64,000 nt of DNA from Symsagittifera roscoffensis (Eukaryota > Xenacoelomorpha > Acoela > Convolutidae), in assembly GCF_963678635.1 (NCBI RefSeq), contig NC_087071.1:23016013-23080012 (forward strand). Direction: 5' to 3'. Below, piece after piece: positions 28,983-41,150 of the stretch (the stretch's first letter is position 1; every line of letters starts with the position of its first letter). The position numbers were made by a program, and so were the translations under genes. The notes below the pieces were generated by a model. It did no database searches and was not told the origin of the DNA. It worked only from the letters and a program-made list of their open reading frames with translations.

Positions 28983-29392
28983 TGAGTTAGGACCGAGGTG
29001 GTTAACTCATAGAGTAATTTCGGATAGGGTACACCGTCTGCTCGTCACGCTATCTTATTTTCGGCCGGATAGATTCGTGCAACTTCTTAGTCTAATACCG
29101 ATCCTAATCTTACTCTTATACTATCTAGTCTCAGGTTGTTTAACTAGTCTCTGCTAGGCTCAATAGATCTAGGGTATACTGGTTTATTGCGGCTGCTGAA
29201 GTTCTCTTGGAGAGGCAACTAATTTCTAAGTTAAATTCAAATCTCTCTGGTGCTGAAATTACAAGTAATTTCAGCACTTACAAATAAGTGGGTTGTTAGT
29301 TAGATGGATCATGATTGGTTAATATTAAATACTTTACAGTGGTAAAATATCTAATTTATCCAATCATAAAATGTAGTTTAGATCAGGTTCCA
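28983..29392 (-). mobile_element. 5' LTR of the provirus (LTR C)
   Basis: 410 bases, TGAGTTAGGACC to AGGTTCCA, with TG/CA ends. It is followed by 'acaggtacc', giving ACAG as the target-site duplication with the 'acag' left of LTR A. It contains the 13-bp inverted repeat at 29250-29277. On the sense strand it is the promoter-bearing LTR for the element. The plus-strand frame across it (28777-29157) is antisense and not a gene. Confidence 0.92.
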
Positions 29393-31135
29393 ACAGGTAC
29401 CAAAAAAAACTCAATTTGATCAGCAAAATTTTTTTAGGGGTAAAATGTTTGAAAATTGAAATTAGCCAGTAAACTATAGCAAAACCTAATTCGTGCTGTC
29501 TGTACGCGGATAAGCTGTCTTTGATCAGAGCTCTCCTAAATTACCAGAATAATTAGACCAAGCAAAATACTTCCAGATTGTCTTGAGCAAAAAACTTGTT
29601 TTGTATACCATTGCAACCGAGGGGACACATTGCGACTTTCGCTCCAAAAAATGAATAGTGTTCGTCACCAGCGCAAGAACACTATTTTTTTTCTGCGAAA
29701 AGTCACAACGTGCCGTCTCCTCGGTCGCGATAGCATCCTACATTTAGTGAAACAAATGCAGTACCTTTAGTGGACAGAATGGCGTTCCAGTTTCTTCGTT
29801 TCACAATCAGAATAAAGCAATTTTGCGTGAGCTTTTTTATGATTAAAATCACCGTGATTGAAGTTTTTTGAAAGGCCGCTAACAAACATCCATTCTTTGT
29901 GGTGGTTTTAAGAAGGGCAAATTTTTGTTAAAAGAAAATATTTATTTTTTAGGTCAACATTGAAAACCAAGGTCACGAAATTTAGTTTTAAAAAGAAACA
30001 TGATGTTACTGTCAAACTCGAAAACCGTAACTGCTGCTTGCAAACGTGTCACAAACACAATTTAAAAAAAATTCTTTTATAAAAAACATCAGTTAGGCGA
30101 AGAAGATCTCCAAGATAAAATGCACGTGGAGATTTGATCTTTAAAATACAGTTGTTGAAGAGCACACATAGGTTACGCAGGTTCATAAATTTTTTTTAGA
30201 AAACTAATTTATATGCTCAATTTTTCAGTTTCGAAATGTGAAAAGTTTCAATTTCTCGTTTAAGTTTCCGAAAACATTTTTAAGGTATAAATCATCTACT
30301 TTTGCGACTCTAGTCGCTGAAATTTCATTTTTTGTTTTTTTTTTTGTCAAAATTTTGACCGGTACAGTTAATTACCTTGAGTTTTTTGTATGTTGTGTTC
30401 GCATAAATACGACGAACAATTATTTTCATACTTTATGCAGTTATAAATTTCTCTATTTCTTTTATGTTGATTTGTTTAAATATTTCAACGTTACCACTAC
30501 ATTTCCTAAACACATGCTATAGGTTTGTCTCTGTGTGAAAAACTGTTTTTTTTTGTCACAAAAATCATATCTCTAATGATCTTTCTTAAAGAAAGGTTAT
30601 GTTTAGAGGAGTCTGTCTTGCAAGATTTTGCAGGATCTTTTAAAGAGATGAATCGTCTTAAAATCATCTAGATTTTGCAAGATAAACTTCCTTGGTCGAC
30701 TAGGGACTGTTGAAAAAGACTGATGAAAAAATATTCCGTCAAAAATGCTAGTTAAAAATTCGAAATTTAACTGGAGAAAAAAAACCATCGAAAACAAATA
30801 TTTCGTCAATTTCTTCGTAAATCGGAACAAAAAAATAAACCCGCACGGTAAAGAATGTTTCACAAATTTCATTATAAAAGAATGAAATTTGTGAAACATA
30901 AGAAAAAAGTATACCGTGAAAACTGTTGTGTGAATAATTGTGCGAAATAGCGTGCATTGCTTAACAAGCATCAAATTAACTTGTCATTTGAAAGTTCAAA
31001 AAAATACATAATTTTGCTTCACACAATAAACATTGATTGCAATTTTTTGTTTCTTTTTGTATGGCCAAAAAATTCTGGACTACATTATTCATTAAAATAT
31101 GGCAGTTTTTGTGTAATTTTTTGTTTGAGCATCGA
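29393..31135. repeat. LTR-flanking host segment, copy 2
   Basis: Second copy of 11445-13177 in the same orientation. It ends at the same base ('gcatcga') where copy 1 meets LTR B, but here continues into unique host DNA ('agtagtttcctaac'). The hairpin of copy 1 is present at 30855-30899. This copy looks like the natural right flank of the insertion. Confidence 0.9.
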
Positions 31136-32509
31136 AGTAGTTTCCTAACTTAGAAAAAACTTATACAAAATTTCGATAAAATTTTGTAATACAGGTCTAC
31201 AGGCTTGATTTTCACGGATTTTTTGTTGTACTGTAAAGCAATCCTTCGATTCAATTTTTTCATCGGTAAGCGAACCTGAGGAACTTATGTTAAAAACGAG
31301 TTTTCTAATCAAAATTTTTCATAAACAATCGTAGTCAACCTGGTAGCTAGAATTCTTGCATGGCCCTTGCCGGAAAGTTCAAGAGTTTCCCCTGGCTATT
31401 TAACCCAGTATTATTATCGTTGCTATTATTTTAGGTTGATCTCTCGCAGACGAGGAGTGAGTAGTCCAGCTTCAAACTCCAGAAGAGGCTATAAACAGTC
31501 CGATCTGAAGGTCGAAGAAGCTGCAAATTAGGTGGCAAAACGTCTACGATATTGCACAGTCCCAGAGACACAAAAAAATTGCTATGGTTTTTTAATGTAA
31601 TACAAGTCGACAAAAAGCTGTGTTAATTTAAAATATAATCATTTGAACGCATTTTGTCGTCCTTGGTACAAGCTAATTTCTACAATTTTCAATGAGTGTT
31701 AATCTGTCAAATTCTATGGTTCCAATATCTTATTCGAATGGACTCGTCTGTTTCGTCTGTTTCGTTTACATTTTTCTATAGGCGACTGAAACACCTAATA
31801 GGGGGACGCAATTTTTGGTCAACATTTTCAAAGAAGTGGATAAAAACGCCTTTACTGGCCTGTTTTTTTTCAAAATGGTTAGGAATGAGACAAGTTCACA
31901 GAAAAACGAGCTCGAGCTGAATGAGCCCAATTTTAACAAATTGGGCGCCCTCAATTTCTAGGTTTCGCGCTGAATGAAATCAATTTTTCAAAAAGGAGCC
32001 GAAAGAGCCAAAGTTTTAGCAGAAAAAGCTGAATGAGTCAAAACAAACAGTAACTCTAAAGATTGGTCGATCAGAGGTAGCACCGAGGTCTTTGGCTACT
32101 TCTAAGAAATGCAATGGGTATGTTCGAGTCCTTCGGAGAAATTGTTCTTTGCAAAAGGGCTGAATAAAGGGGCAATTTTTCCCCTTTAATAATGACTTGC
32201 CTTGGAAGGAGATGAATGGGACCATTTTTTAAATCTTGGGCTCCATTAGGTCAATTTTTTCCGTGGTATCAAAGGAACCAATCGTCTGAAAAATTAGTTT
32301 CGTTCAGCCCTTTTTCATGGAATTTTTGGACCCGGGACAATTGCGCATGCGCGAAGAAATGAAGGCGTGAAGATTTTGTCAACCAATCAAAGCTCAACTT
32401 TCAAGTTCTTCGTGCAAGTAGTAAACGATGAAATCAGTCAGTTTCGGACAGTTTAAAAGGCGTTGATTATTTGTGTATTCGGTCCTTCGAGCATGCGAAT
32501 ATTCCCTAC
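31136..32509. other. Host DNA, one weak terminal-exon candidate
   Basis: Mostly AT-rich. On the minus strand 31515 downward, after 'cacctaatttgcag', a GC-richer stretch of about 80 bases stays open to a TAA at about 31434. It could be a terminal exon, but no matching upstream exon phase was proven. Frames at 31696-31920 and 32016-32225 are unsupported. Confidence 0.3.
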
Positions 32510-32582
32510 CTGAACTGACTGATGCAATCTGTGTAATCTTTTCAAAATGTCCAATTAAACTCATTGGACCAAATAAAGTTCG
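32510..32582 (-). CDS. Putative internal exon, 73 bases
   Basis: The minus strand has a good acceptor (attgtgttttcag) before 32582 and a good donor (TTCAG/gtaggg) after 32510. Of the three frames only one is open, encoding RTLFGPMSLIGHFEKITQI and a few more residues, ending in phase 1. Neighbouring exons were not identified, so the gene is unknown. Confidence 0.35.
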
Positions 32583-32744
32583 CTGAAAACACAATTTTGT
32601 AACAGCTAACACTCCGCAGATTTCTTGGACAAATTAGGCGCCACAACTTACATTTGCTAGTTTTCAATTGACATAGTGATCCGTACTGAACTTTCAAGGA
32701 TAAAAATCAATTTCATGGATTTTCATTGTCAGCCTCTATAAAAT

Positions 32745-33560
32745 AACAGAAATAATCGATTATAATAGTTGAAAATGGATTATAAAGATAACATTTTTTA
32801 AGCAATAAAATCCCAATATTGCTTCAATTTTTTTCCGTTACATCGATTATAATATATTATTTTCAAAAAACTTTATCAGAAGGAAAATAATCAATTTTAA
32901 TCAATTACAATGGGTTATAATCTATTTATTCAACTCTTTTGTGTGTTGTTTTCATTTTTTTTAGTTTTGTTAAACTTAAGTTAGTTAATTTGTTCTCTCG
33001 CTTAATTTCACTTTTTCCTATTTTCAATCAAGTTTTTGAAAAAGAACCTAAAGTAACCTATAGATCCCACACCAACACCCCCTCCCCACGCATCCCCGTA
33101 CTGCAGTTACCTGTTACTGTGGGGAAAGTATGTCGTGGGGGGGTTACGTTGGGGGGAGGGGGGGTACGTGAGGAACTAGTCCAAGTTTCCAAAATGCTGT
33201 TTTTCGGCATTTATTGGAAAATTACTTCATATTGGAAAATTACTGCATATTGGCCGCCCCTGGATGAACGTTTTCGTTCGCGTTTTGCGGAAACTTGCAA
33301 AAATTAGAGTCAATATATACAATTTTCAGTCAATTTTCATGGATTTTATGTACAAAAAATAGTCCATTATATTGAAAACAAAAATCTATTAAAATCAATT
33401 ATAATGGATTACAATGGATTTAAATTTTTCAAAAATTATCGATTATAATGGATTAAAAATCGGTTACGTGGTCTAAATGTGCATTGATAATCAATTATTT
33501 GGTAAATATTTTGGTCAATGAAAGTTCATTGTAATCGATTATTACCCATGAAACGTCTGT
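32745..33560. mobile_element. Cluster of ATTATAATCGATTATAAT palindromic repeats
   Basis: Two elements (about 32745-32935 and 33340-33560) made of arms like 'aatcgattataatgg' in both orientations, flanking a C-then-G-rich block (33070-33175: 'ccccctcccc' then 'ggggggaggggggg') resembling the minisatellite at 6115. No gene. The plus frame at 32939-33307 runs through these repeats. Confidence 0.5.
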
Positions 33561-33980
33561 GCGGGGAAGCAATTCTTCTTTATAAGACATCAATCTTCAA
33601 TTCTAAACAAATGGGGGGAAGCATTTGATCTTACGATCAAAGAAACTGCAAATAGAGTGCAGAAAAAATTGTTATATTGGCCCAAAAAATTAAGAAATTT
33701 TGTTACGCTAGTCTTGATGTTCAACAGTTCTGTATGATTTGCCTGTTATTCTCAATTATTTTCTGACAATCTGTTTTTTTTTCAAGAAAACAAAAGTTTT
33801 TGTTCTCAGCTAGTTGATTGTTTTTTCAACTTTTTCTGTCTGTACGATTTTTTTGCTACTGAAAATATATAGTTTTTAACAACTTTAAGGAATAAAGTCT
33901 GATTTTTTTGGAAAAATTCTGAGCTTCAAACTAAAAACTAATTCTCAATAGTTTTCCGAATTTCCGCGTTCTTATTTCGT

Positions 33981-34604
33981 GGTACCGTATTTTTCAATAA
34001 AGGAAATTTGGAAAATTTTACATGAAAGAAGAGTGAAGACTCAAAAAGAAACAACTTGAAAATTTTCAAAAAACGACCTCTTTGAAGAAGCGCAACCATT
34101 TTGTCTTATCTTTTGACAATACAGTAGAAAAGTTAAAATTTTACCAATGTATTCAACCCCATGTCATTTCCTTGTCTCAAGGTCGAAATTACTTCAGATA
34201 AATGATCCATTGTCAATGAAAAGGTTAAAAACTAAAAAATCAAATATGAATGAGAAATGCAAAAGACCGAACAAACATATTGAGAACAGACAAAAAAACT
34301 GACAAAAACAATTAGTTTGGAACAGACAAACTAACTTCAAAATGAAAACGAAAGTTTTCAGAAAAAATTTGCTTCATCAGACAAAAATCATCCTCAAAAT
34401 CAAATAAGCGCTCAAGAATGCCTGAAAATGGCAAGTTGCTCATTTGGAAAACTCCTAATCTCGAAACAAATGTCTTCTTTAATTGAAGTTTGTAACTTTC
34501 TCTATTTTCTAGCCCAATATATTTTTATATCACTAGTGTTAAAGTGTTGACCAATTCCTTTTAGTTCAACGCATTTGAGTTATTAAAGTTAACCTAAAAT
34601 TTTT
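33981..34604. repeat. 620-base tandem duplication, unit 1
   Basis: The unit begins 'ggtaccgtatttttcaa' and ends 'taacctaaaattttt'. The same landmarks recur about 624 bases later with visible substitutions and indels (for example cgacctctttgaagaagcgc in both). It is diverged enough to be an old duplication. No gene seen. Confidence 0.8.
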
Positions 34605-35229
34605 GGTACCATATATTTCATATAAAGAAACTTGGAAAATTTTACATGGAAGAGGAGTGAAGACTCGAAAAGAAACACCATGGAAATTTTCAAAAACGAC
34701 CTCTTTGAAGAAGCGCAACCATTTGGTCTTGCTGTTTTGACAATTGAGAAGAAAATTTGAAATTTTATCAATGTTTTCAACCCCATGTCATTTCCTTTTC
34801 TCAAGATCGACATTATTTCAGATATACGAACCGTTAAAAACTAAAAAAAATAAATGTGAATGAGAAATGCAAAAGACCTAACAAACATATTGAGAACAGA
34901 CAAAAAACTGACAAAAACGATTAGTTTGGAACAGATAAACTAACTTAAAAATGAAAACGAAAGTTTTCAGAAAATATTTGCTTCATGAGACAAAAATCAT
35001 GCCTCAAGGATACCTCAAAATCAAATTAGCACTCAAGAATGCCTGAAATCAGCAGGTTGCTCATTTGGAAAACTCTTAATCTCAAAACGAATGTCTTCTT
35101 TAAATGAAGTTTGTAACTTTCACTTTTTTTAGCCCAATATATTATCATATAACTAATGTTAAAGTGTTGACTAATTCCTTTTAGTTCAACGCATTTGAGT
35201 TTTAAAAGTTAACCTAAAACTTTTGATTT
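34605..35229. repeat. 620-base tandem duplication, unit 2
   Basis: Diverged copy of 33981-34604, directly adjacent. The minus-strand frame at 34589-34813 lies in it and has no support beyond repeat sequence. Confidence 0.8.
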
Positions 35230-36923
35230 CCAGTTCGGGAATCTCTTTTCACATTTTGCGGCATATAAAAACCATGACAATGTCATATTAGGATGAGAAA
35301 CACTGTTTTGTTTTGTTAGAAAACATCATCGAGGTTTCTTAGGTTCTGATACAAAACTTTTTTATATGATACCATACTTGAACCGCTACGCGCTTTCTTT
35401 GAGGCAAGGAAAATCCTGTGGTTTTTTTGGGATTGGTACCCTAGTTGATCAAGGTAAGAAGTTTTCTTGCGAAAATTGCGCAAGATTCTAAGAAAGGTGC
35501 TGCATATCTTTGAAAGATCTGGTAAGATTCTTGCAAGACAATTTTCTTTAGAGATAACCTTTTTTGAGAAATATCTTAATGATATGCTTTTTGTGCGAAA
35601 AATAGCTTTAGTGTTAGCTTAGGAAGTGTAGGGTAACATTTAAAAACTCAAAAAAATCAACAAAAATCTCGAGATAATTGATTTTATTGATCAAAGTTTA
35701 AGCATAATAAAAAAATTTTTTTAAATTTATAGCATTGCAAAGCCAGATGAATTTTTCCATTAAAATGAAAAAATTAGGTTTTGGAAATTTTAATTCAAAA
35801 TGCACATATTATTACCACAAAGTTAATATATAATTTATAATATATAACCACAAAATAAAACATTTTTTACTTTGCGAAACCTCAAAACTTAGAATTTAAA
35901 TGAGCATTGTCTTGATTTTTAAAAGTTGGTCTGCGTAATTTTTTTATCCGATTTGGACCTCAGAAGTCTTTTAGTGTAATTGGATCTCCATAATGATTTT
36001 CTGACAATCAGAATAACTAATTGTGAAATAATATCATGTTAGGTTATCTTTCAAGAACTTGCAAGAATCTTGCAAGAATTGTGCATGATAACCTTACTCT
36101 TGCAAAATCTTGCAAGATAATCTCCATCTTGCGAGATGTTGCAATATAACCTTCCTTGATCAAAAGGGTAGTAACAAAAAAATAAAAGTTAGAGGTTATG
36201 CATTCTTTCAAGGAAAGATTTGAATCACTAACGGTTGCTATGCAGTTTATCATAGATCAGAAAAAATGTGACCGGAGGTTACTGTGTTTATAATTATTGT
36301 CTGATATAATAATTTCCTACCTGCTTTCTAAAACAGGCTTATTTCGGTGCGTTAAAACATCGGTGCGAAAAGGATATTGGACGACAAAAAAGACATTTTA
36401 GTTAGACAAAAAATATATAACAAGGATATGGAGAAGTTAAGCAAAACAGAATCAAACAACTTAAGACTTCAAAACACTTGAAATAAGTGTCGGTTCAAAC
36501 CAAAGCGTATTTTTGTTTGATCTTTTTCATGCCCGCATATCAGGGCAAATCCCTGAAAGATGACTGCCTTCTAACGCTGAAGAAAATGCTTTTGCTTCAA
36601 AAGCAACTTGATAAATCAAATGAAAAAATGAGCGAAATGAATTGTTGGTCAGTTTTGTCCTCTTTTTATCCCCCTTGCTTTATTAACTTTAGTAATTTTT
36701 TTAACTTCTTAAGACGGGACAAAAACGTGTGGATCATGTCAGCGAGACCGTTTTGGTAAATTATAAATAGACGAATAGCTGTCCAAAGTTACATCAACAG
36801 GGATGTCTTTAGACGCCAAGTTGAGTGTCTCAATATTCTTGAAAAAAGAACCATTGCCCTAATTCAGTCTCATGTATACTGCATTGCCGGGGATAAAAAA
36901 AATTTTTAGTAATTGAATTATCT
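35230..36923. other. Host DNA; weak plus-strand exon candidate near 36545
   Basis: AT-rich, with short repeats of 'cttgcaagattttgcaag' type (35500-35540, 36055-36150, also near 12655). On the plus strand, after 'cccgcatatcag' at 36543, about 105 bases code a helical stretch (LKDDCLLTLKKMLLLQKQLD) that could be an exon. No clear donor was fixed and the strand conflicts with the adjacent gene. Confidence 0.3.
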
Positions 36924-37169
36924 CTAACGCGAGATTGGAAATTTTTCGCAAATCCAACTCTGCTCTTTGCAAACTATATTTTGTTTGAACCAATCAAAAG
37001 TGAGGTCATCAACTACGTTTTCATATGAAAACAAATGAATAGAGTTGTTTTCATTTTGTGGAGGTGTAATGTATATAACACCTTTTTGACCTCCAATTCG
37101 TCGTAGTTTCCCTGATCCAAATCCAAGAGCCTTGATTACGTTGACGCAAGCATCGGGGTCGAACGCGGC
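36924..37169 (-). CDS. Terminal exon of a host gene (81 codons plus TAG)
   Basis: The minus strand has an acceptor (aaaattttag) before 37169, then 81 sense codons without an ATG, closing with a TAG at 36924-36926. The composition is markedly better than the surroundings: AAFDPDACVNVIKALGFGSG starts it and IVCKEQSWICEKFPISR ends it. It enters in phase 0, matching the phase-0 donor of the exon at 40577-40710. The terminal Cys-X6-Cys with WIC recalls the end of C-type lectin domains, but the rest does not convincingly fit, so no family is assigned. Confidence 0.5.
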   Translation of the reverse strand, partial: AAFDPDACVNVIKALGFGSGKLRRIGGQKGVIYITPPQNENNSIHLFSYENVVDDLTFDWFKQNIVCKEQSWICEKFPISR

Positions 37170-37375
37170 CTAAAATTTTCAATAATTTCAAGTAATTTTG
37201 GTCCCTTGATCTTTTTTGGAACATCTGACTCTGAAAACTTTGAGGAATCAAAAGGCAATAATAACTTTCAACTTAGACTAATGAGTCAAAAGTCTATATT
37301 CTCGTGATTTGGTTGCTGAAAGTCGAGACTATAGTGCTTGCTAATCAAATTATTAAGCAACCCGCATTGGAGTTC

Positions 37376-38200
37376 CATGAATAAAAATCGATTATAATTG
37401 AGTTTCCTTGTCAGTGTCCACAAAAGTGAAAACAAATCAATGGAATTAAAAATGGATTATAATATTACTGTTTTTCGAGGCAACAAAATCCTTTATTCAT
37501 CCATTATAATCGAGTTGTTTCCACTTTTGTGGACACTGACAATGAAACTAAGTTATAATTGATTTTGTTTCTACTTGACTGACATGCGAAGTTTAACGCA
37601 CATAAAGTATTTTCTACGTTTCAAATTAAAGTTGATTACGTTGGTTACTTGTTGTTCAATTGAATTTTTTTCTAAGCGTTTTTATTGGCTAAATGCTTTT
37701 CTGACAAAATCGAAGTCAATATTAGCAGAAAATGTATTAAATCAGTGGAAAATAATCATAAATATTACAAATTGCGGGTTATAACCGCAATACTATTCAG
37801 ATAATCATCAAGATTAATGACGTCAAAATCATAAAAAACTTTCAGTGTTCAAAACTCATCTGCTTATTAACTATTCGGTCAATATTAACACTAATGGCCT
37901 GAATTTATTTTTTACTTTGAGATTTCCGCGATTTACTTTGAGATTTTGAATACTCAATTCTGATTAATTTCAAGCATTCGGTCCTTCAAGCACGAGGGAC
38001 GCAACAGTGATTTCCTACTTATTATAAAATCCATTATAATGGATTCAACATGAGTTATAATGCATTTTGTTTTGGCGAGAAAAATGTATTTAAATCCATT
38101 TTTAGTCAAATTTTGTTGTCTGAACGTAACATGGGAAACGATTATTGTTACAACATTATAGACCACGAAAAACCATTATAATCGATTTGTTTTCACTTTT
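37376..38200. mobile_element. Two palindromic foldback elements
   Basis: At 37376-37570 the left arm 'gtccacaaaagtgaaaac' is mirrored by gtttccacttttgtggac on the right, forming a long inverted repeat. This copy is the reverse orientation of 6733-6924, including the outer block 'cccgcattggagttccatg'. At 38020-38200 lies an inverted copy of 5711-5893. No ORF inside. Confidence 0.65.
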
Positions 38201-40576
38201 CTTAAATGCGAGAAGTTACCGCAGCTTACATAAATTTTTATGAATCAAAGAGTTTGTCATGAATAATTATTTAACTTTGGTTCGTAAGAGGGGCTTTTTA
38301 AAACAAAAAATGTGAAAAAATGTTGCAAAAACATAAAAATGCTCAGGGATTTTCACGTTCAATGGGATACTACTTTTAAATCACAAAACCGAGATCAACT
38401 TTTGTGATGACTTCCACCTTGAATTACTTCATATACATAAAATAATTTGCAGCGATTTTCAGACAAATTTTCTTACCTTAACGTGTCTTGTCTTTTCATT
38501 AAGTAGTTAGCAGAAGAACTGAAACATTGATGTTGTGCAACAAGTGAAAATTATTTGTGTATTAGCTTTTCTAGTAGTGATAATTATTTTTTATCTCTCA
38601 TATTAAAACAGCCGAAAGTAAAAAAATGGAAAACGTCAGACAAACTATTGTCTTTCATCCATCAACGGTTTTGAAGGACAGTAAAATCAAAATATTAAAT
38701 TTAACTGCTTACCAAATAGTGCAGCAGGGTTATATTTTTCAAATAAGAAAATTTGGCGGTCAGACGGTTCTTAAATTTTTAGATCTATAAACTTCGAGTC
38801 AAAGAGTCTCAAAAATTTATTTGTTCGTCGTTTTGAAACAACACAGCAGCTTTTTCATAATTTTCAACAAGTTTGGGTTTACAACCCAGGTTGACCAAAA
38901 TGCTTGTCCTACAATTTTCACGTGTAAAAAAAGCCTATCGTACACTTTCATGAAATTCCATTGAAACAGAAAATGCTAAGAAAATGTTATGTTTTTCATA
39001 AACCAAAAAATGGTTTTTTTTAATGTTATTTCTCAAAAATTTTGGGATGTGCTCGCGACCGAACACAAGTGACTGAACCCATGGTTTAATCAAAACTATA
39101 GTCACCAAAAGATTGATCGTCTGGCAATTACAATGCATTTGAAACGACCTGAATTGTGTAAGAGTTCTTTTCACAAATCATATGCTGAAAGCATCAAACT
39201 TTTAAATTTTGACAAAAATTTTCTAATTGATATTTCTTAAAATTAGAATTTTCAAATTATCAAACCTTGACCGAGACATATATAAACATGCCATACGAAA
39301 AAAACATGAGTTTTTAGCTTGTTTGAAAAAATTTATCTAGGGATACGGAAAAAGTCCAATTTTTGTGTCCCCAGGGCTACGTTTTGTAGAAAAAAAAGGT
39401 TAAAATTTGCATGCAATTTTTTTTCGAAAATGTCTGTTTTGAGTCAATAAATTGAAATGCTGTTGAAAAAAATTGGGGCAATTTCAATTTTACTTGCCGC
39501 CATCAAGAAAAATGCTAGTATTGCAACTTTTCCTAAAAAAAACATAGTTTTCTTATCACCAGACTGTTTTAATTGGTTCAACTAGCCGCAGAAACTAGTT
39601 CGAATCTTTTTTAATAAGTTTTTGAAATTGTATGAAAGTTGTATGAGTAGCCTTCTCCCATCTATTTGATGTGTGGAACTGTATGATAAGCATTTTCGGT
39701 GTATGGAAATAGTAAGATGAGCTTTTTTGGTTTATGGATGTCATCCCGGGAAGTTTATTTGAAAAATCCTGTAATTAATCTGAAACCCCATACTTCTCGC
39801 TCATTTTCCTCGCAATTCTCTTCTTATAACACAGTTGTATATACATTCACAGATTAATGTAAGTATAGTATCAATTTAACTACAACCATTTTGCAAATGA
39901 TAATCGACTGATAAGACTTTTGTGCAAAACTTTCTCAAAAGTCATCTATAATATCAAACGTTTCACTGCGTTTTTATGAATTTTTTTTCAATCTCTAGTA
40001 AATCGGTATAAAATTGGTAGAAAATTAAATATACTTTGTTGAGAATCTGTTTAGAATCTGTATAAAGTATGCATGAAGTTTGAACAGAAAAAAAAATTGT
40101 TTTGGTAATAGTTATATATTGAGGCTTCGACGCCATAACTACACACAAGGTCACTCATTTGGCAATTTTCATTACATCAACGTTTTGATGCCCTTTTTTA
40201 CTACATATTGAAATTTAGATGCGAGCGTCCGCCAACAAAACCGCTTTTTTCGTTTTTTTTTGTTTCTAAAAGTAGGCTAAATTATGTGATAGATCAACCA
40301 TTGCCAGGAGCAGTTTTTTAAATAAAACATACTAAAAACGGATAAAAAACTGATCATAAGATATCAGTGAATCCAGTAACTAAAACTACCCACTCTTTCC
40401 TAGAAAAGTCCTAGGACTGAGTAAACGATTTTCATGGCTGTTGATGATACGTTCTCTCTAAGTTGTCTTCCCCTATACTATCTAGAAACAAATATCCGCC
40501 CTATAATAGTTTTTTATTGGCTCAGCAAAGTTACAATCAAACGTGAGATAACGATATCACCCTTGTGTTTTTTTAC
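38201..40576. other. Intron-like DNA, nothing recognised
   Basis: AT-rich DNA between two exon-like blocks. It contains the 'tgtatgagtagcc'-type repeat at 39630-39730. The small frames at 38935-39174 and 39963-40154 have no support. Confidence 0.45.
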
Positions 40577-40710
40577 CTGAATGGAGTTGAGATGTTTGTT
40601 TGAACTTGAGAAGTCGTATATTTTCTCCAGATATTTGCTGGTCGAGACTCCTTGACTCCCTCCAAATACTACGAAGATACTCGATTGATAGACGCAGCAC
40701 TCTTCGACAT
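40577..40710 (-). CDS. Internal exon of the host gene (134 bases)
   Basis: The minus strand has an acceptor (ctttaattttag) before 40710 and a donor (CATTCAG/gtaaaa) after 40577. The frame with two leading bases codes VEECCVYQSSIFVVFGGSQG and a further 24 residues, rich in S, K and aromatic residues. The other open frame is basic and less likely. The exon starts in phase 1 and ends in phase 0, matching the exons on both sides. Confidence 0.45.
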
Positions 40711-40927
40711 CTAAAATTAAAGTTTTTGTTCTCAAATAGAAGAGCCATATGACTGACTGTAACAAGGTGAATCTCAGAATGTTCTAAATGTCCATTACTA
40801 AAATCTATCAGATAAATGTTTTTTCTAAAAAATTTTAATAGTTTTTTGGAAAAATGTCGAATTGAAATTTCCGGCTGACATTTAACGATCGAAGACAGGT
40901 TTTTCAAAAGACAATAGAAAAATCGTT

Positions 40928-41150
40928 ATTACGAGGCCAAACTGTGAACTTTGTGAATTGTAAGTGGTATTTGCAACAAGAACGCTCGCTTTGTTCATCT
41001 TTTGTTCCTTCATTCTCTTCGATCGTTCCGACAAACTTTTAACCTGTTTAAAGACTTGTCTCTGGAATCCAGGACCATGCAGACAAAAAATAATTAATGA
41101 AACTTTTTGAATCCAATAAGCTTTTCTCCCACACAGTTTGTTCAAATGAA
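40928..41150. mobile_element. Short MITE-like copy B
   Basis: Starts ATTACGAGGCCAAACTGTG and contains the gatcgttccgacaaac and 'gacttgtctctggaatcc' blocks of the family. The right end (cccacacagtttgttc) is degenerate. The minus frame at 40882-41220 merely reads through it. Confidence 0.45.

Noticed and set aside
28777-29157. Plus-strand 126-codon ORF across the 5' LTR
   Set aside because: It is antisense to the element, lies mostly in the LTR, and is a chance frame repeated wherever the LTR occurs.
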